A stretch of DNA of 21,209 nucleotides from Oscillospiraceae bacterium (GCA_009784085.1 WRCJ01000019.1:1-21209), one strand, 5' to 3'. Shown: positions 1-8,931, counted from the stretch's first letter. Notes: a model not told the origin generated them from the sequence alone. Translations and numbers: made by a program.

Positions 1-223
1 GCCCCCGTCCGAAACGACGCCCCCCAGGACGACGCCGTATGTCACGTCACCGCCCACATCGTCACAGCCCAACCAGCCGCCGGGGGGAGGCGGCAATCTC
101 CCGAAAACAGGGGATGAAAGCAACCTCACGTTTTGGATCGGGCTTGCCGGGCTTTCCGCCGTCGTTCTCATTTGCGTAACCCTGTCCCGGTTTGGGAAAC
201 GAAAGGGGCGTATGAAGAAATGA
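1..223 (+). CDS. C-terminal end of an LPXTG cell-wall surface protein (5' truncated by window)
   Basis: Only the last 73 codons are visible, in the frame whose codons begin at base 2. The sequence opens with a Pro/Thr/Ser-rich stretch typical of a wall-spanning stalk. It continues with a GGGG linker, the sorting motif LPKTG (bases 98-112) followed by D-E, a hydrophobic segment of about 20 residues (FWIGLAGLSAVVLICVTL) and a basic tail (RFGKRKGRMKK). This is the full tripartite class A sortase signal: sortase cleaves between T and G and links the protein to peptidoglycan. What lies upstream, and so the function, is unknown. It ends 63 bases before the next surface gene on the same strand, so the two may be co-transcribed. 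Motif identity is seen directly; the wall-anchoring role is established for the family. Confidence 0.9.
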   Translation, partial: PPSETTPPRTTPYVTSPPTSSQPNQPPGGGGNLPKTGDESNLTFWIGLAGLSAVVLICVTLSRFGKRKGRMKK

Positions 224-286
224 GCCGAGTTTACTCTGCCAGCTTACGATAGCTTGGAAGCGGCGTGATCGAAAGGATGACGCGAT

Positions 287-3200
287 ATGACCATAAAAGG
301 AAAGATTATTAGCCTAATCGCCTTGTTCATAGTTTCCATTGTGGGTATCCAACCCGCAGCCATCGGTATCCAGCCTAGGGCGGGATTGCTTGGGGCCACC
401 GCGTACCCCAACAGCATCTCGGGCTTCTTATGGGTAGATGGCGACGGGTCTTTGCCCACGGACTGGAACGGGTTATACGATGGCGACGAGATGCCGCTGG
501 CGGGGTACACGGTTTCCCTCTACGGCGAACATGGCTTGCTCACGCCGGTCGCCCAGGCCCAAACCGACGCGGACGGCCTCTATAGGTTTCTTAATCTGGA
601 ACCCGGCAGTTACATTGTCGGGCTTGCCCCGGGGGTCGTGGATGGCGTCAAATACCTGCCGCCCAAATTTATCACCGACGAGAGCGCGTTCGCTGTCGCC
701 TGGGATTCCGAACCCTTTATGGCATATTCTAAAGCGATTGACATGGTAGAGGGCGCCGCCGTGGAAAACATCAACGCGGGTATGCGCCTGGACATGTACG
801 TACCGGGGGGCGAGGGCGAAGTCGGTCCCTTCCGATCGCCGGGGGATCCCCACGGATACCCGATAACCTCACTCGCCGTAAGCGAGGCAGGCAAGGTCTA
901 CGCGCCCCATGATCCTTTGGCGCTCACGCTGAGCATAACGCCGGACGGCGCGACCATCATGACGGTCGTGGGCGTCACGTGGTTCCGTGAAAGCGTGGAA
1001 AACCCGGACAACACAGAGGATTCTTTCCACATCGGGTACAATCACGCGGCCGCTGGGGACAAAGGCGCGCTACCCCTCGCCGGTTCTTACGGCCCGCATG
1101 ATATCTATGCCATGGATATAGATAAAAACGGACGCTACTGGGTACAGACACAATATACCGACGGGTCAGGCCCGGACACCTATCGCGTGGCGTATATCGA
1201 TGTTGACAATATCTATACGCAGGTGGAGGCGTATGTCCGGGACCAGGACGACGACGGCACGGTAGGGAAGCCGTATACAAAGTTCGACGGGCTGTACGGC
1301 ATCCCCTTCGATCTTGACGGCAACGCAGTCTTGGCGTCGCCGCGCCACGGCCATGACACGCTGGCTTATTCCCGCAACGCGGCAAGGCCGGCGCCCGCCT
1401 GGGACATGGCCGTGCCGGGCCGCCCGTTCGCGGACACGGCCGCGGGTTCGCTTTCCTCGGTGATAACCCTGGACGACCAGGTCGATGAGAAGGCCGACGG
1501 CGGCAGTACCGCCACGGAAAAGTATTACACGGTAAAATACAAGAGGGCGCTGGTTATCGAATCGACCATCGACCTGTCCAAAGCCAGCACGGCGCTCACG
1601 GGCGTAGGGGTTTCGGCGGCCACCGCGTGGAGCGCGTACGGCACGAATTATCCCTTGGCGGCGACGACATCAGCCGTCACCGGCGTTTTGACCTTTAGCG
1701 CGGCCGCGAGCGGCAAGGCTTATAAAATTATCCAGAGCGTCAGCCACCCAAGCGCGGCCCACGCGCTCAAGCTGGGGGATCCCAAGTTCGGGACTACGTA
1801 TGTCCTCAACATTATCATAAGCGGCACGGTGACCGATCTGACGCTGATCATCGGCAATATTCACCTGCTTGGCTATATCTCCATATCCAATACATCCAAA
1901 GTGACGTTGTTGCTGGACGGCGAGAGCTATGTCAGGGGCCGCATCGCGGTGCCGAGCGGCGGCGAGCTCACCATCGACAGCTATAACGGGAACCATAGCG
2001 CCGATTGCCTGAGGATCCCGCAGGAGATCAACGCCGCTTTTTCCGGCTACAGCACCGCCAACACCGCCGCGCGCATCGGGGGCAACGGTAGCGCATCGGC
2101 AAACCCCGGCGACGCCGGCAAGATCAACATCAACGGCGGCAAGATAGACATCACCGCTTATTCGGCCGGCGCGGGCATCGGCGGCGGCGGCTCCACCTCC
2201 AACTCATTCTTCGGCGGGCACGGCGGCACGATTACCATCAGCGGCGGCGTGACGACCGTGACGCAGTATGGCAGTGCCAGCGGCGGTAGCGGCGCCGTGG
2301 GCATCGGCCCCGGCGGGGCGGGCATCGGCGGCGGCGGCGGCTCCACGAACAACGCGGGCGCGGGCGCGGGCAACCTTACGATCGCCGGCGGCACCGTGGA
2401 CGTAACGCAGTACACGCGCGCCGCGGGCATCGGCGGCGGCACCTACGGCCCGGCCGGGAACATCACGATCTCCGGCGGAACCGTTGATGTGGAAGTAAAG
2501 CGTTTCGATCCCAAGAAGAGCGGTTCCGGGGAAGGCGCGGGCATCGGCAACGCCGGCTGTAGCAACCATGGAACGGGCAATATCATGATCAGCGGCGGCA
2601 AGACCAGCGCGGTCGCCCTGTACACGGGGATCGGCAGGGTTCACACGCTGTCCAGCGGCAGTTCCCAGCTTTCTATCACCATCACGGGCGGGGAGGTGTA
2701 CGCCGAGGGCTCGGAAGGGCCGGGCATCGGCCACTGGTGCGCTTCCTCGGGGAGCTTGATCACGATAACGGGCGGCACCGTGGTCGCGAAGAGCCAGCTG
2801 ACAGCGGCGATCGGATCCAGGATAGACAGCGATACAAACACCCCACAGCGGCCGAGGCTCGTCCTCGACGCCGGGGCGAAGGTTTGGGCGTATTCCGGCG
2901 CCCTGGACAACAATTCAGCCGGAAGGCCAAAACCGGCCATCGACACGCAAAACAATGAAGGCGACGGCTATATCGTCAACGCGGGCTTCAACGCGCCGCC
3001 CTCCGCCACGGCGGCTACGACGATGTATGTGTACGCGGACGGGCAGGTAGCCCCGCTGCTCAATACGCTGACATTGCCCGCCGGCTACCGGCATTTCGCT
3101 TACAGCACGGGCAACACGGCGCCGCAGACGGACAATATCTATACGGACACCGGGATCGTCGTCCATTCGGAAGACACCACCCATACGGATATATTTTCGG

Positions 3201-4081
3201 TGAAGACACGGGACGGATACGTCGGGCACAGCGCGAATATCAACTTTGTGAACACCTTCTGGTTGTCTGTCATGATCATGAAGGATATCCACATCCTATA
3301 CAACGACAACCACTCGGGCGATACCCGCCTCCAGCGCGTCGCCGAGGGTCCCGGCAACCAGTTCACGATATTATCGAATGAGGTAACCGCCTTTACGGGC
3401 CCGGCGGGCACCCCAAGGTTCGTCGGCTGGAGCCGGAATAGGGGCGGCCCCGTGGATCCCGATTACGCGTCCGGCAAAAATATCACCCTCACGGAAAGCA
3501 TCACGCTCTTCGCCCAGTGGGAGGAAGGGCAGCCGGAACCGGAGTTCTCCACGCTGGCGGTATCCAAAACGGTTCGGGGCGATTTCGGCGACAGGATGAA
3601 AGAGTTCGCCTTTACGATAGAGTTCTTCGAGGATGCAACCGGCACGCCGCATATCTTCACCGAGCCGTTCGTCTGTGCCTTTCGCGACGGTTACGAAGTG
3701 GTCGTCAGCACGCTGATGCCGGCAGGCAACGCCGTGACGTTCAAGCTGAGGCACGGCGAGGGCATTATCCTGAAGGACGTTCCGGAAGATTGCTGGGTGC
3801 GCGTGAAAGAGGAAGTTGACCCCGCGCTCTACAACGCCAGCTTTGTGGACAGCGATAACCCCCACGCCACCGAGGAGAAGGGCAGGAACACGGGCCTTCC
3901 CCGGAAAATGTCGGAAGGCCGGGAGTTCCGCTTCATCAACGAGAGATTCATTATCGTACCTACGGGTGTAGATGTCGGCAATATCGGCGCGATACTCCTG
4001 CTGCCCGCGGTGGCACTCCTGTCGGTATTGACATTCTATACATCGAAAGTGATCTTTCACCGCCTAAGGGGAGGTATTTAG
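287..4081 (+). CDS. Large sortase-type surface protein: SdrD-like domain, glycine-rich beta-helix repeats, InlB-type repeat, pilin-like domain, VPTG anchor
   Basis: This is a 1264-residue secreted protein. AAAGGA at 272-277 sits 9 bases before the ATG and supports this start. Residues 1 to about 25 form a signal peptide (lysines, then a hydrophobic core). Residues about 43-118 resemble an SdrD B/Cna_B-type beta-sandwich (ISGFLWVDGDG, then TDADGLYRFLNLEPGSYIV). Residues about 200-585 form a block shared with the next gene. Residues about 585-855 are GxGIGGGG...ITISGGTV repeats, predicted to fold as a parallel beta-helix as in carbohydrate-binding-domain surface proteins of Firmicutes. RFVGWS...ITLFAQW (about 1044-1075) is an InlB/Flg_new-type repeat. 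Residues about 1085-1220 (LAVSKTVRGDFGDRMKEFAF) resemble the pilin-like domain common in Clostridia. The C-terminus has VPTG (1224-1227), a hydrophobic segment and a basic tail, like the (E/Q/V)VPTG pilin sorting signals of streptococci. Adhesin or matrix function is inferred; no ligand can be named. Confidence 0.88.
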   Translation: MTIKGKIISLIALFIVSIVGIQPAAIGIQPRAGLLGATAYPNSISGFLWVDGDGSLPTDWNGLYDGDEMPLAGYTVSLYGEHGLLTPVAQAQTDADGLYRFLNLEPGSYIVGLAPGVVDGVKYLPPKFITDESAFAVAWDSEPFMAYSKAIDMVEGAAVENINAGMRLDMYVPGGEGEVGPFRSPGDPHGYPITSLAVSEAGKVYAPHDPLALTLSITPDGATIMTVVGVTWFRESVENPDNTEDSFHIGYNHAAAGDKGALPLAGSYGPHDIYAMDIDKNGRYWVQTQYTDGSGPDTYRVAYIDVDNIYTQVEAYVRDQDDDGTVGKPYTKFDGLYGIPFDLDGNAVLASPRHGHDTLAYSRNAARPAPAWDMAVPGRPFADTAAGSLSSVITLDDQVDEKADGGSTATEKYYTVKYKRALVIESTIDLSKASTALTGVGVSAATAWSAYGTNYPLAATTSAVTGVLTFSAAASGKAYKIIQSVSHPSAAHALKLGDPKFGTTYVLNIIISGTVTDLTLIIGNIHLLGYISISNTSKVTLLLDGESYVRGRIAVPSGGELTIDSYNGNHSADCLRIPQEINAAFSGYSTANTAARIGGNGSASANPGDAGKININGGKIDITAYSAGAGIGGGGSTSNSFFGGHGGTITISGGVTTVTQYGSASGGSGAVGIGPGGAGIGGGGGSTNNAGAGAGNLTIAGGTVDVTQYTRAAGIGGGTYGPAGNITISGGTVDVEVKRFDPKKSGSGEGAGIGNAGCSNHGTGNIMISGGKTSAVALYTGIGRVHTLSSGSSQLSITITGGEVYAEGSEGPGIGHWCASSGSLITITGGTVVAKSQLTAAIGSRIDSDTNTPQRPRLVLDAGAKVWAYSGALDNNSAGRPKPAIDTQNNEGDGYIVNAGFNAPPSATAATTMYVYADGQVAPLLNTLTLPAGYRHFAYSTGNTAPQTDNIYTDTGIVVHSEDTTHTDIFSVKTRDGYVGHSANINFVNTFWLSVMIMKDIHILYNDNHSGDTRLQRVAEGPGNQFTILSNEVTAFTGPAGTPRFVGWSRNRGGPVDPDYASGKNITLTESITLFAQWEEGQPEPEFSTLAVSKTVRGDFGDRMKEFAFTIEFFEDATGTPHIFTEPFVCAFRDGYEVVVSTLMPAGNAVTFKLRHGEGIILKDVPEDCWVRVKEEVDPALYNASFVDSDNPHATEEKGRNTGLPRKMSEGREFRFINERFIIVPTGVDVGNIGAILLLPAVALLSVLTFYTSKVIFHRLRGGI
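2086..2810 (+). repeat. Glycine-rich in-gene repeats (GIGGGG / ITISGGTV units), first surface gene
   Basis: Repeated near-identical DNA such as GCGGGCATCGGCGGCGGC (around 2169, 2328 and 2424) alternates with units encoding I-T-I-S-G-G-T-V. The unit length varies (roughly 25-40 codons). The pattern of an alternating strand, G-G turn, strand and glycine loop fits rungs of a parallel beta-helix. These tracts match similar tracts in the neighbouring paralogue, so they could recombine with each other. Confidence 0.8.
4066..4074 (+). promoter_or_regulatory. Ribosome binding site inside the end of the upstream gene
   Basis: AAGGGGAGG lies in the last codons of the first paralogue, 9 bases before the ATG at 4084. 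The gap between the stop codon and that ATG is only 2 bases. This is a strong sign that both paralogues are translated from one mRNA. Confidence 0.8.
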
Positions 4082-4083
4082 CC

Positions 4084-7000
4084 ATGAAACGTCGAAACTG
4101 GATCAACAAACGCTTGTCAGCCATCATGATCGCGCTACTTTTCTTGTGCGGCTATTCCCCCGCGTTCGTCAGCGGCACGGCGGAGACGGGTTCGAGGTTG
4201 GGCCTCTCCCGGGCGATAGGGTCTGCGTTCGGAGGCTACACGGTAACCGACGTGCTCCCATCGGGGGCCCAATCAATCAATAATCAAACCAACAAAGTAT
4301 ATGAGGTGACCGGCGGCAACGGCGAAATCAAGGTGACCGGCAATAGCCAAGTCGTTTTGATACTCAACGGCACAACCAGGTCGGGCAGTTTTTCTCAATT
4401 GCAAGTTGATCATACCGCTAAGGTCACGCTCTACCTTGTAGAAGGCACCGTCAATTCGTTTACCTGCTCGTGGACTGGGATGTTGGGGGCTGGGGGCGTC
4501 TATGCGGGCATCTATGTCGCGCCGAGCGCAGCCCTCACCATTGAAGGGCCGGGCACGCTTGCCGCAAAGGGGGGGTCAGGCTGTGCCGGTATCGGCGGGA
4601 TCAACAACGGCAACACGACTGTCGGGACAGCTTACCGCAGTGGGACGATCACCATCCATAGCGGCGCCGTGACCGCCACGGGCGGCTACGGCGGCGCGGG
4701 CATCGGCGGCGGCATCCACGGCGGCACCAACACCATCACAATAAACGGCGGCACCGTGACCGCCATCGCCGGCGCGACCGGCGGCGCGGGCGTCGGCGGC
4801 GCGGGCATCGGCGGCGGCGGCACCGTGAACAATAGCAAATTAAATGGGGTGTCCCCGGCCGGAACGATCCATATCACCGGCGGAACCGTCACGGCCACGG
4901 CAAGGGAAAGCAGCGCGGGCATCGGCGGCGGGTACAATTCGGCCTGTGGCACCATCAACATCAGCGGTGGGAAGATCACCGCCACGGGCGCCGGCCAGGC
5001 CGCCGGTATCGGCAGCGCCTATACGGCTACCGGGACAATCAACATTTCGGGAGGCGTCATGGACGCGACAAGCGGCAATACGACCGTTCCGGGCGTAGGC
5101 GGCAGTAGCAACCACACCATCAGCGTTACCGGCGGATCGATACAGTCCAAAAAGTCTGACGGCACGATCCTTATGAACAATGGGAAAAACGGGAGCGGCC
5201 AAACCGTATATCTGTTTATACTCAAGCTGACGGATGGGAGTGGCAGCCTCCTTGCCGGCGCGGAAATATCCGTCAATGTGCCGGGAACCCCCGCCCCTTT
5301 CACCGCCAGGGCAAATAACGTTGGCGTCGCGTACCTGTGGCTACCAGCCGGGACGTATAGCACCGTGTTGACAAACAGCATGACCGGCGATACCGCCCTC
5401 TACGAAATGGTGGTCCCCGCGTCGTCAACTGGGTCCGACACGGTGCAGGTAGTGGGTGGGTACCCAAAATCCGACTTCACCGCAAGCCCGGAGGATAGTA
5501 AAGTCTACGCGCCCCTAAGCGTCGCGACGCTCACCCTGGCCATATTGCCGGACGGCGCGACCGACAAGACAGTGTCGGGCGTAACATGGTTCCGTGAAAG
5601 CGTGGGGAACCCGGCCAAACCGATCTATACGCAAGACACCTTCGGCGACGGGTACGCCAGCGCGGCCACGGGGAACAAGGGTACGCTGACGCGCACCGGC
5701 TCTAGCGGCCAAAGCGATCTCTATGCCATGGCCGTGGACAAAAACGGGCGGTACTGGGTACAGATACGGTATATCGAAGACGGCACAGGCGATATATCGT
5801 ATCGCGCGAAATATGTGGATGTTGACAATATCTATGCGCAGGCGGAGGTATATGTCCGGGACTGGAATGTCACCGAGGACGCGCAAGCAAAGCCGTACAC
5901 CGTCCTTGCGTTGCCGGGGGGCGCCCCCTATGGCATCCCGTTCGATCTGGACGGCAGTACCATACTGTCGGCGCCGCGCCTTGGCTACGATACGCTGACG
6001 TATACACGCAATCCGGCGTTTCCCGGAACCGCGTGGGGCATGGCCGTGCCGGGCAGTCCTTTCGAGGCGACGGCTGCCAATGCGGGTTCTTCCTCGATCA
6101 CGTTGCACGGCCAGGTTGACGCGAATGAGGACAAGACGGCAAACAGCGGCGCGGCGAAAAAGTATTACACGGTAAATTATTTTGAGAGAACTATCGAGGC
6201 CATCATCGACCTTTCCATGACAACCGTAGGCGACACGAACGCCGGCTACGAGGTAACCGGCACCGCGGGCGCCTATAATCCCAACCCAGGCGGGGCGGTC
6301 AGCGTGTACGACCGCAAGCTGACATTTAACGCGAACGCCAACGGCAAAACCTTTCAAATCACGCAAACCGGTATCCGCGCCAATGCATCCGGCCTCAATT
6401 CCCCCAAGGAAGGGACTTCCCTCTATAACAATATTACCGTAAATGCCAATGTGACGGTCAAGCTGATCATCAGCAACATTTACCTGATCGGCTCCATCGT
6501 CCTTGAAGACAAAGCCAACGTGACGGTGATGCTGGAGGACGCAAACTATGTCGTAGACTACATCAAGGTTCCCGCCGGTGCGGAAATCACCATCGACAGC
6601 CTGAATAAGAGCAATGTGGCCGACCGCCTTACCATCCCAGCGCCGGCGGGTTCAAACAACTCCTACGCGGGCATCGGCGGCGCCGGCGGCGGTGCCGGCA
6701 GTGGCGCGGCCACCCACGGCGGCCATGCGGGCACCATCACGATAAACGGCGGCAAGATAGACATAACCTCCAAATCGGCCGGGGCGTGTATCGGCGGCGG
6801 CGGCGGGCGCTTAGGGGGAGCCTCAGGTAGCGTTTACGCCGGTTACGGCGGTAATGGCGGCACGGTGAATATCAACGGCGGGGATATATCCGTAACGCAA
6901 CATGGCAGCGACTACGCTGAGACTCAGACCGCCATGGGCATCGGCGGCGCGGGCATCGGCGGCGGCGGCGGAGACAGCAATCGGGGCGGCGATGGCGGCA

Positions 7001-7887
7001 CGGTGAATATCACCGGCGGGAAGGTGACGGTACGTCAGCGCACCCGCGCCGCGGGGATAGGCGCCGGCACGTTCGGCACGCCAGGGGATATCACGATAAG
7101 CGGCGGGGATGTCGACGTGGAAGTGGTGGCTAACGGGGCGGGATCGGGAATCGGCGGCTGCGGGGGTACCAGCCCCAGTGCAACGGGTAACATTACCATC
7201 ACCGGCGGCACGGTGAGGTCGGTTTCGCCCCACACGGGTATCGGGCTCATCAACAGCTACGGCGACTGCCATATCCTCATCACAGGCGGAACGATATACG
7301 CGAAGGGCGGAATGGGGCCGGGCATTGGCTTCACGCTCCTTCGCAATGACATCCAAACGCAAGCCAAACGAGATATCAAGATTACCGGGGGGGATATTAC
7401 CGCGGAAAGCACCGAATGCGCAGGTGTTGGAAGCGGAAACAACAGTTCCGGCGGGCCGCCCCTCCATCTCGACGCCGCGGCGAATGTGCGGGCGTATTCC
7501 TCCGCAGGAACATCTAGTAATACCCCCACACCCGCAATCTATGCACAGAGTATCACGGGAGACGGCTTCTTTGTCAACGCGGGCTTCGTTGACAGAGACG
7601 GTACGCCGGCCGCGCCATTCAGTAGGGATACGGAATTATCTGTGTATGAAAATGGGCAACGCGCCCCGCTGCTGAAAACACTGCACCTGCCGGCAAGCTA
7701 TAGATTTTTCGCCTACAGCTCGGATCAAAGCGCCGAGCGGGTAGATAATATCTACTATGCTCACGCCACGGGCGCCGGATTCATCGTGCGCCATGTCGAT
7801 TCCCAGGAAGCCATCTACTCGGTGAGGACACGGAACGGGTATAACAAGCATAACGGCAACGCGAATAGCTTATGGTTGCCTGTCTAA
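4084..7887 (+). CDS. Second large surface-protein paralogue, ended early by an in-frame TAA
   Basis: It encodes 1267 residues from an ATG with a strong ribosome binding site 9 bases upstream. Residues 1 to about 31 are a signal peptide (MKRRNWINKR, then a hydrophobic core and an A-x-S-type region). It lacks the SdrD-like domain of its neighbour and instead opens with glycine-rich beta-helix repeats (about 160-360: AGIGGG, TINISGG). A Cna_B-like domain follows (about 378-455: LTDGSGSLLAGAEISV...LPAGTYS). From about residue 470 onward it aligns with the first paralogue (VYAPLSVATLTL, GVTWFRESV, YAMAVDKNGRYWVQ), including a second beta-helix tract (about 860-1115). The frame ends at TAA 7885-7887, immediately after SLWLPV. 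The paralogue continues here (FWLSVM), and the same frame stays open for another 816 bases. As written, the product lacks the InlB-type repeat, pilin-like domain and membrane anchor, so it would be released rather than wall-bound. Confidence 0.85.
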   Translation: MKRRNWINKRLSAIMIALLFLCGYSPAFVSGTAETGSRLGLSRAIGSAFGGYTVTDVLPSGAQSINNQTNKVYEVTGGNGEIKVTGNSQVVLILNGTTRSGSFSQLQVDHTAKVTLYLVEGTVNSFTCSWTGMLGAGGVYAGIYVAPSAALTIEGPGTLAAKGGSGCAGIGGINNGNTTVGTAYRSGTITIHSGAVTATGGYGGAGIGGGIHGGTNTITINGGTVTAIAGATGGAGVGGAGIGGGGTVNNSKLNGVSPAGTIHITGGTVTATARESSAGIGGGYNSACGTINISGGKITATGAGQAAGIGSAYTATGTINISGGVMDATSGNTTVPGVGGSSNHTISVTGGSIQSKKSDGTILMNNGKNGSGQTVYLFILKLTDGSGSLLAGAEISVNVPGTPAPFTARANNVGVAYLWLPAGTYSTVLTNSMTGDTALYEMVVPASSTGSDTVQVVGGYPKSDFTASPEDSKVYAPLSVATLTLAILPDGATDKTVSGVTWFRESVGNPAKPIYTQDTFGDGYASAATGNKGTLTRTGSSGQSDLYAMAVDKNGRYWVQIRYIEDGTGDISYRAKYVDVDNIYAQAEVYVRDWNVTEDAQAKPYTVLALPGGAPYGIPFDLDGSTILSAPRLGYDTLTYTRNPAFPGTAWGMAVPGSPFEATAANAGSSSITLHGQVDANEDKTANSGAAKKYYTVNYFERTIEAIIDLSMTTVGDTNAGYEVTGTAGAYNPNPGGAVSVYDRKLTFNANANGKTFQITQTGIRANASGLNSPKEGTSLYNNITVNANVTVKLIISNIYLIGSIVLEDKANVTVMLEDANYVVDYIKVPAGAEITIDSLNKSNVADRLTIPAPAGSNNSYAGIGGAGGGAGSGAATHGGHAGTITINGGKIDITSKSAGACIGGGGGRLGGASGSVYAGYGGNGGTVNINGGDISVTQHGSDYAETQTAMGIGGAGIGGGGGDSNRGGDGGTVNITGGKVTVRQRTRAAGIGAGTFGTPGDITISGGDVDVEVVANGAGSGIGGCGGTSPSATGNITITGGTVRSVSPHTGIGLINSYGDCHILITGGTIYAKGGMGPGIGFTLLRNDIQTQAKRDIKITGGDITAESTECAGVGSGNNSSGGPPLHLDAAANVRAYSSAGTSSNTPTPAIYAQSITGDGFFVNAGFVDRDGTPAAPFSRDTELSVYENGQRAPLLKTLHLPASYRFFAYSSDQSAERVDNIYYAHATGAGFIVRHVDSQEAIYSVRTRNGYNKHNGNANSLWLPV
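4570..5140 (+). repeat. Glycine-rich in-gene repeats, first tract of the second paralogue
   Basis: Units of GGAGIGGG and I-T-I/I-N-I-S-G-G, coded by near-identical GCGGGCATCGGCGGCGG tracts (around 4697, 4801 and 4916), alternate with short strand-forming segments. The first paralogue has no counterpart at this position, so this tract was gained or lost after duplication. Confidence 0.75.
6655..7430 (+). repeat. Glycine-rich in-gene repeats, second tract of the second paralogue
   Basis: This tract is homologous in position and sequence to 2086-2810. It encodes G-I-G-G-A-G-G-G, ITINGGKIDIT, VNITGGKV and related units. The order of motifs (KIDIT, then Q-H/Q-Y-G-S, then T-R-A-A-G-I-G) is kept between the two genes, which indicates a common ancestor rather than independent repeat growth. 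Confidence 0.8.
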
Positions 7888-8703
7888 TTCAACCCGGCCG
7901 CCCACATCGTATACAAAGCCAACAATGGTACGGACAACGCCTATATCCAGTCCGCCAACGGCGGCTCCGGGAATCAGTTCACTGTTTTGTCAGATCAGGC
8001 AACCGGCTTTACGAAACCCGCTTCGCGCTTCATCGGCTGGAGCGCAAGCGAGAACGGACCCGTAAATCCCGCTTATGAGGCCGGAAAGACCATCGCCGTC
8101 AACACCAGCATCACCCTTTACGCCCAGTGGGAGACAGCGGCGTCACCCGCCTCGCTGACGGTTTCCAATAAGGTTGCGGGCGAATACGGCGACAGGAACA
8201 AGGCATACGACTTCACGATATACTTCTTCAAGGATGCCGCCGGTAGCGAACTCCTTGACATCGTCGCTTCTTTCCCCACGGTCGACAGCCTCGGAAATCC
8301 CGGAGACACGCTGACGCTGAAAAACGGCAGGGTAAACTTCCAGCTGAAGCACGGCCAGGGCATCACGATATTGGATATCCCGGATGGCTGTTGGATAGAC
8401 ATACGGGAGACCGATGTCATGTCCACCGCCTACAAAGTCACCTGTCAAAGCGGCAACGCCCCTGTGGGGATCAGTCATGCGGGCAATATCGCCAAGTTGC
8501 AGGCCCTTCAGAAAATATCGGGGGAGCAGGCTTTCCACTTCACGAATGAGCGTCTGTTTATTCCCACCACCGACATCGCGTTGGGCGATACTGAGGCGAT
8601 GATCCCGCTGATCGCGCAGGCGTTTCTCGCGATGATCGTCCTGACAGCCATCGTCGTGTTCCACTGGCGAAAGAGAAAGAACGCAAAGCGATTTTCCCCT
8701 TGA
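7888..8703 (+). pseudogene. Stranded 3' part of the second paralogue (InlB-type repeat, pilin-like domain, C-terminal anchor) after the internal stop
   Basis: The same frame as 4084-7887 stays open for 271 codons after the TAA and ends at TGA 8701-8703. It encodes HIVYKANNG, then FIGWSASENGPVNPAYEAGK...ITLYAQW (InlB/Flg_new-type repeat), then LTVSNKVAGEYGDRNKAYDF (pilin-like domain). A C-terminal hydrophobic segment (MIPLIAQAFLAMIVLTAIVVF) and a basic tail (WRKRKNAKR) complete it. Each part matches the first paralogue without gaps across the stop. The first possible start, TTG 7987, has no ribosome binding site and would begin inside the InlB-type repeat. The anchor motif reads IPTTD where the paralogue has VPTGV, so the glycine next to the sortase cleavage site is missing. 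It is either the decayed end of a recent nonsense mutant or the tail of a read-through product. A base-calling error is also possible. Confidence 0.75.
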
Positions 8704-8728
8704 CAACCCGCGGGCAGTCGTGTAGAAT
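8700..8728 (+). promoter_or_regulatory. Consensus sigma-A promoter of the cobalamin-uptake unit
   Basis: TTGACA (8700-8705), a 17-base spacer and TAGAAT (8723-8728). The expected start of transcription is near 8735, just before the riboswitch. The -35 box overlaps the last codon of the surface-protein remnant, so this unit begins independently of the surface cluster. Confidence 0.85.
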
Positions 8729-8742
8729 TGTTTTGTCTTACA

Positions 8743-8931
8743 GATGATGGTGCGCACAGCAAGCGTTGCGTGAAAAGGGAATCAGGTTGGAATCCTGAAC
8801 AGTCCTGCTGCCGTATTGACAGAGTGGCGTTTCTCGTTCGGTCGCCAGGCCGGACAGCCATTGGGTCTTGCACAAGGCCTGAGAAGGCGAAACGCCTATG
8901 ATGAAGTCTAAGTCGGAAAACCTGCCACATC
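8743..8931 (+). ncRNA. Cobalamin riboswitch aptamer
   Basis: Conserved elements appear in the expected order: a 5' GATG...GGTG arm, the GAAAAGGGAA box (from 8772), a CAGG/CCTG hairpin, CAGTCCTGCTGCCGTA (a variant of the usual C-x-G-C-C-C-G-C-x-A-C-U-G-U box), and the 3' box AGTCGGAAAACCTGCC (8911-8926). The closing CATC (8928-8931) pairs with GATG (8743-8746). This family senses adenosyl- or related cobalamins and turns off uptake or synthesis genes when the ligand is abundant. The gene order (promoter, aptamer, terminator, ABC uptake genes) fits. Exact helix borders need covariance modelling. Confidence 0.88.

Noticed and set aside
3371..4060. 229-codon open frame on the minus strand opposite the first surface gene
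   Set aside because: It is compositionally driven by GC-rich coding DNA on the other strand, has no ribosome binding site and no recognisable domain.
5515..6366. 283-codon open frame on the minus strand opposite the second surface gene
   Set aside because: The plus strand here is homologous to the first paralogue at protein level, so this is a shadow frame.
7885..7887. Selenocysteine or pyrrolysine recoding at the internal stop
   Set aside because: The codon is TAA, whereas these systems use TGA and TAG; nonspecific read-through or mutation remains possible.
7987..8703. Independent gene starting at TTG 7987
   Set aside because: There is no ribosome binding site, the start falls inside the InlB-type repeat, and homology to the paralogue begins earlier, directly after the stop at 7887.
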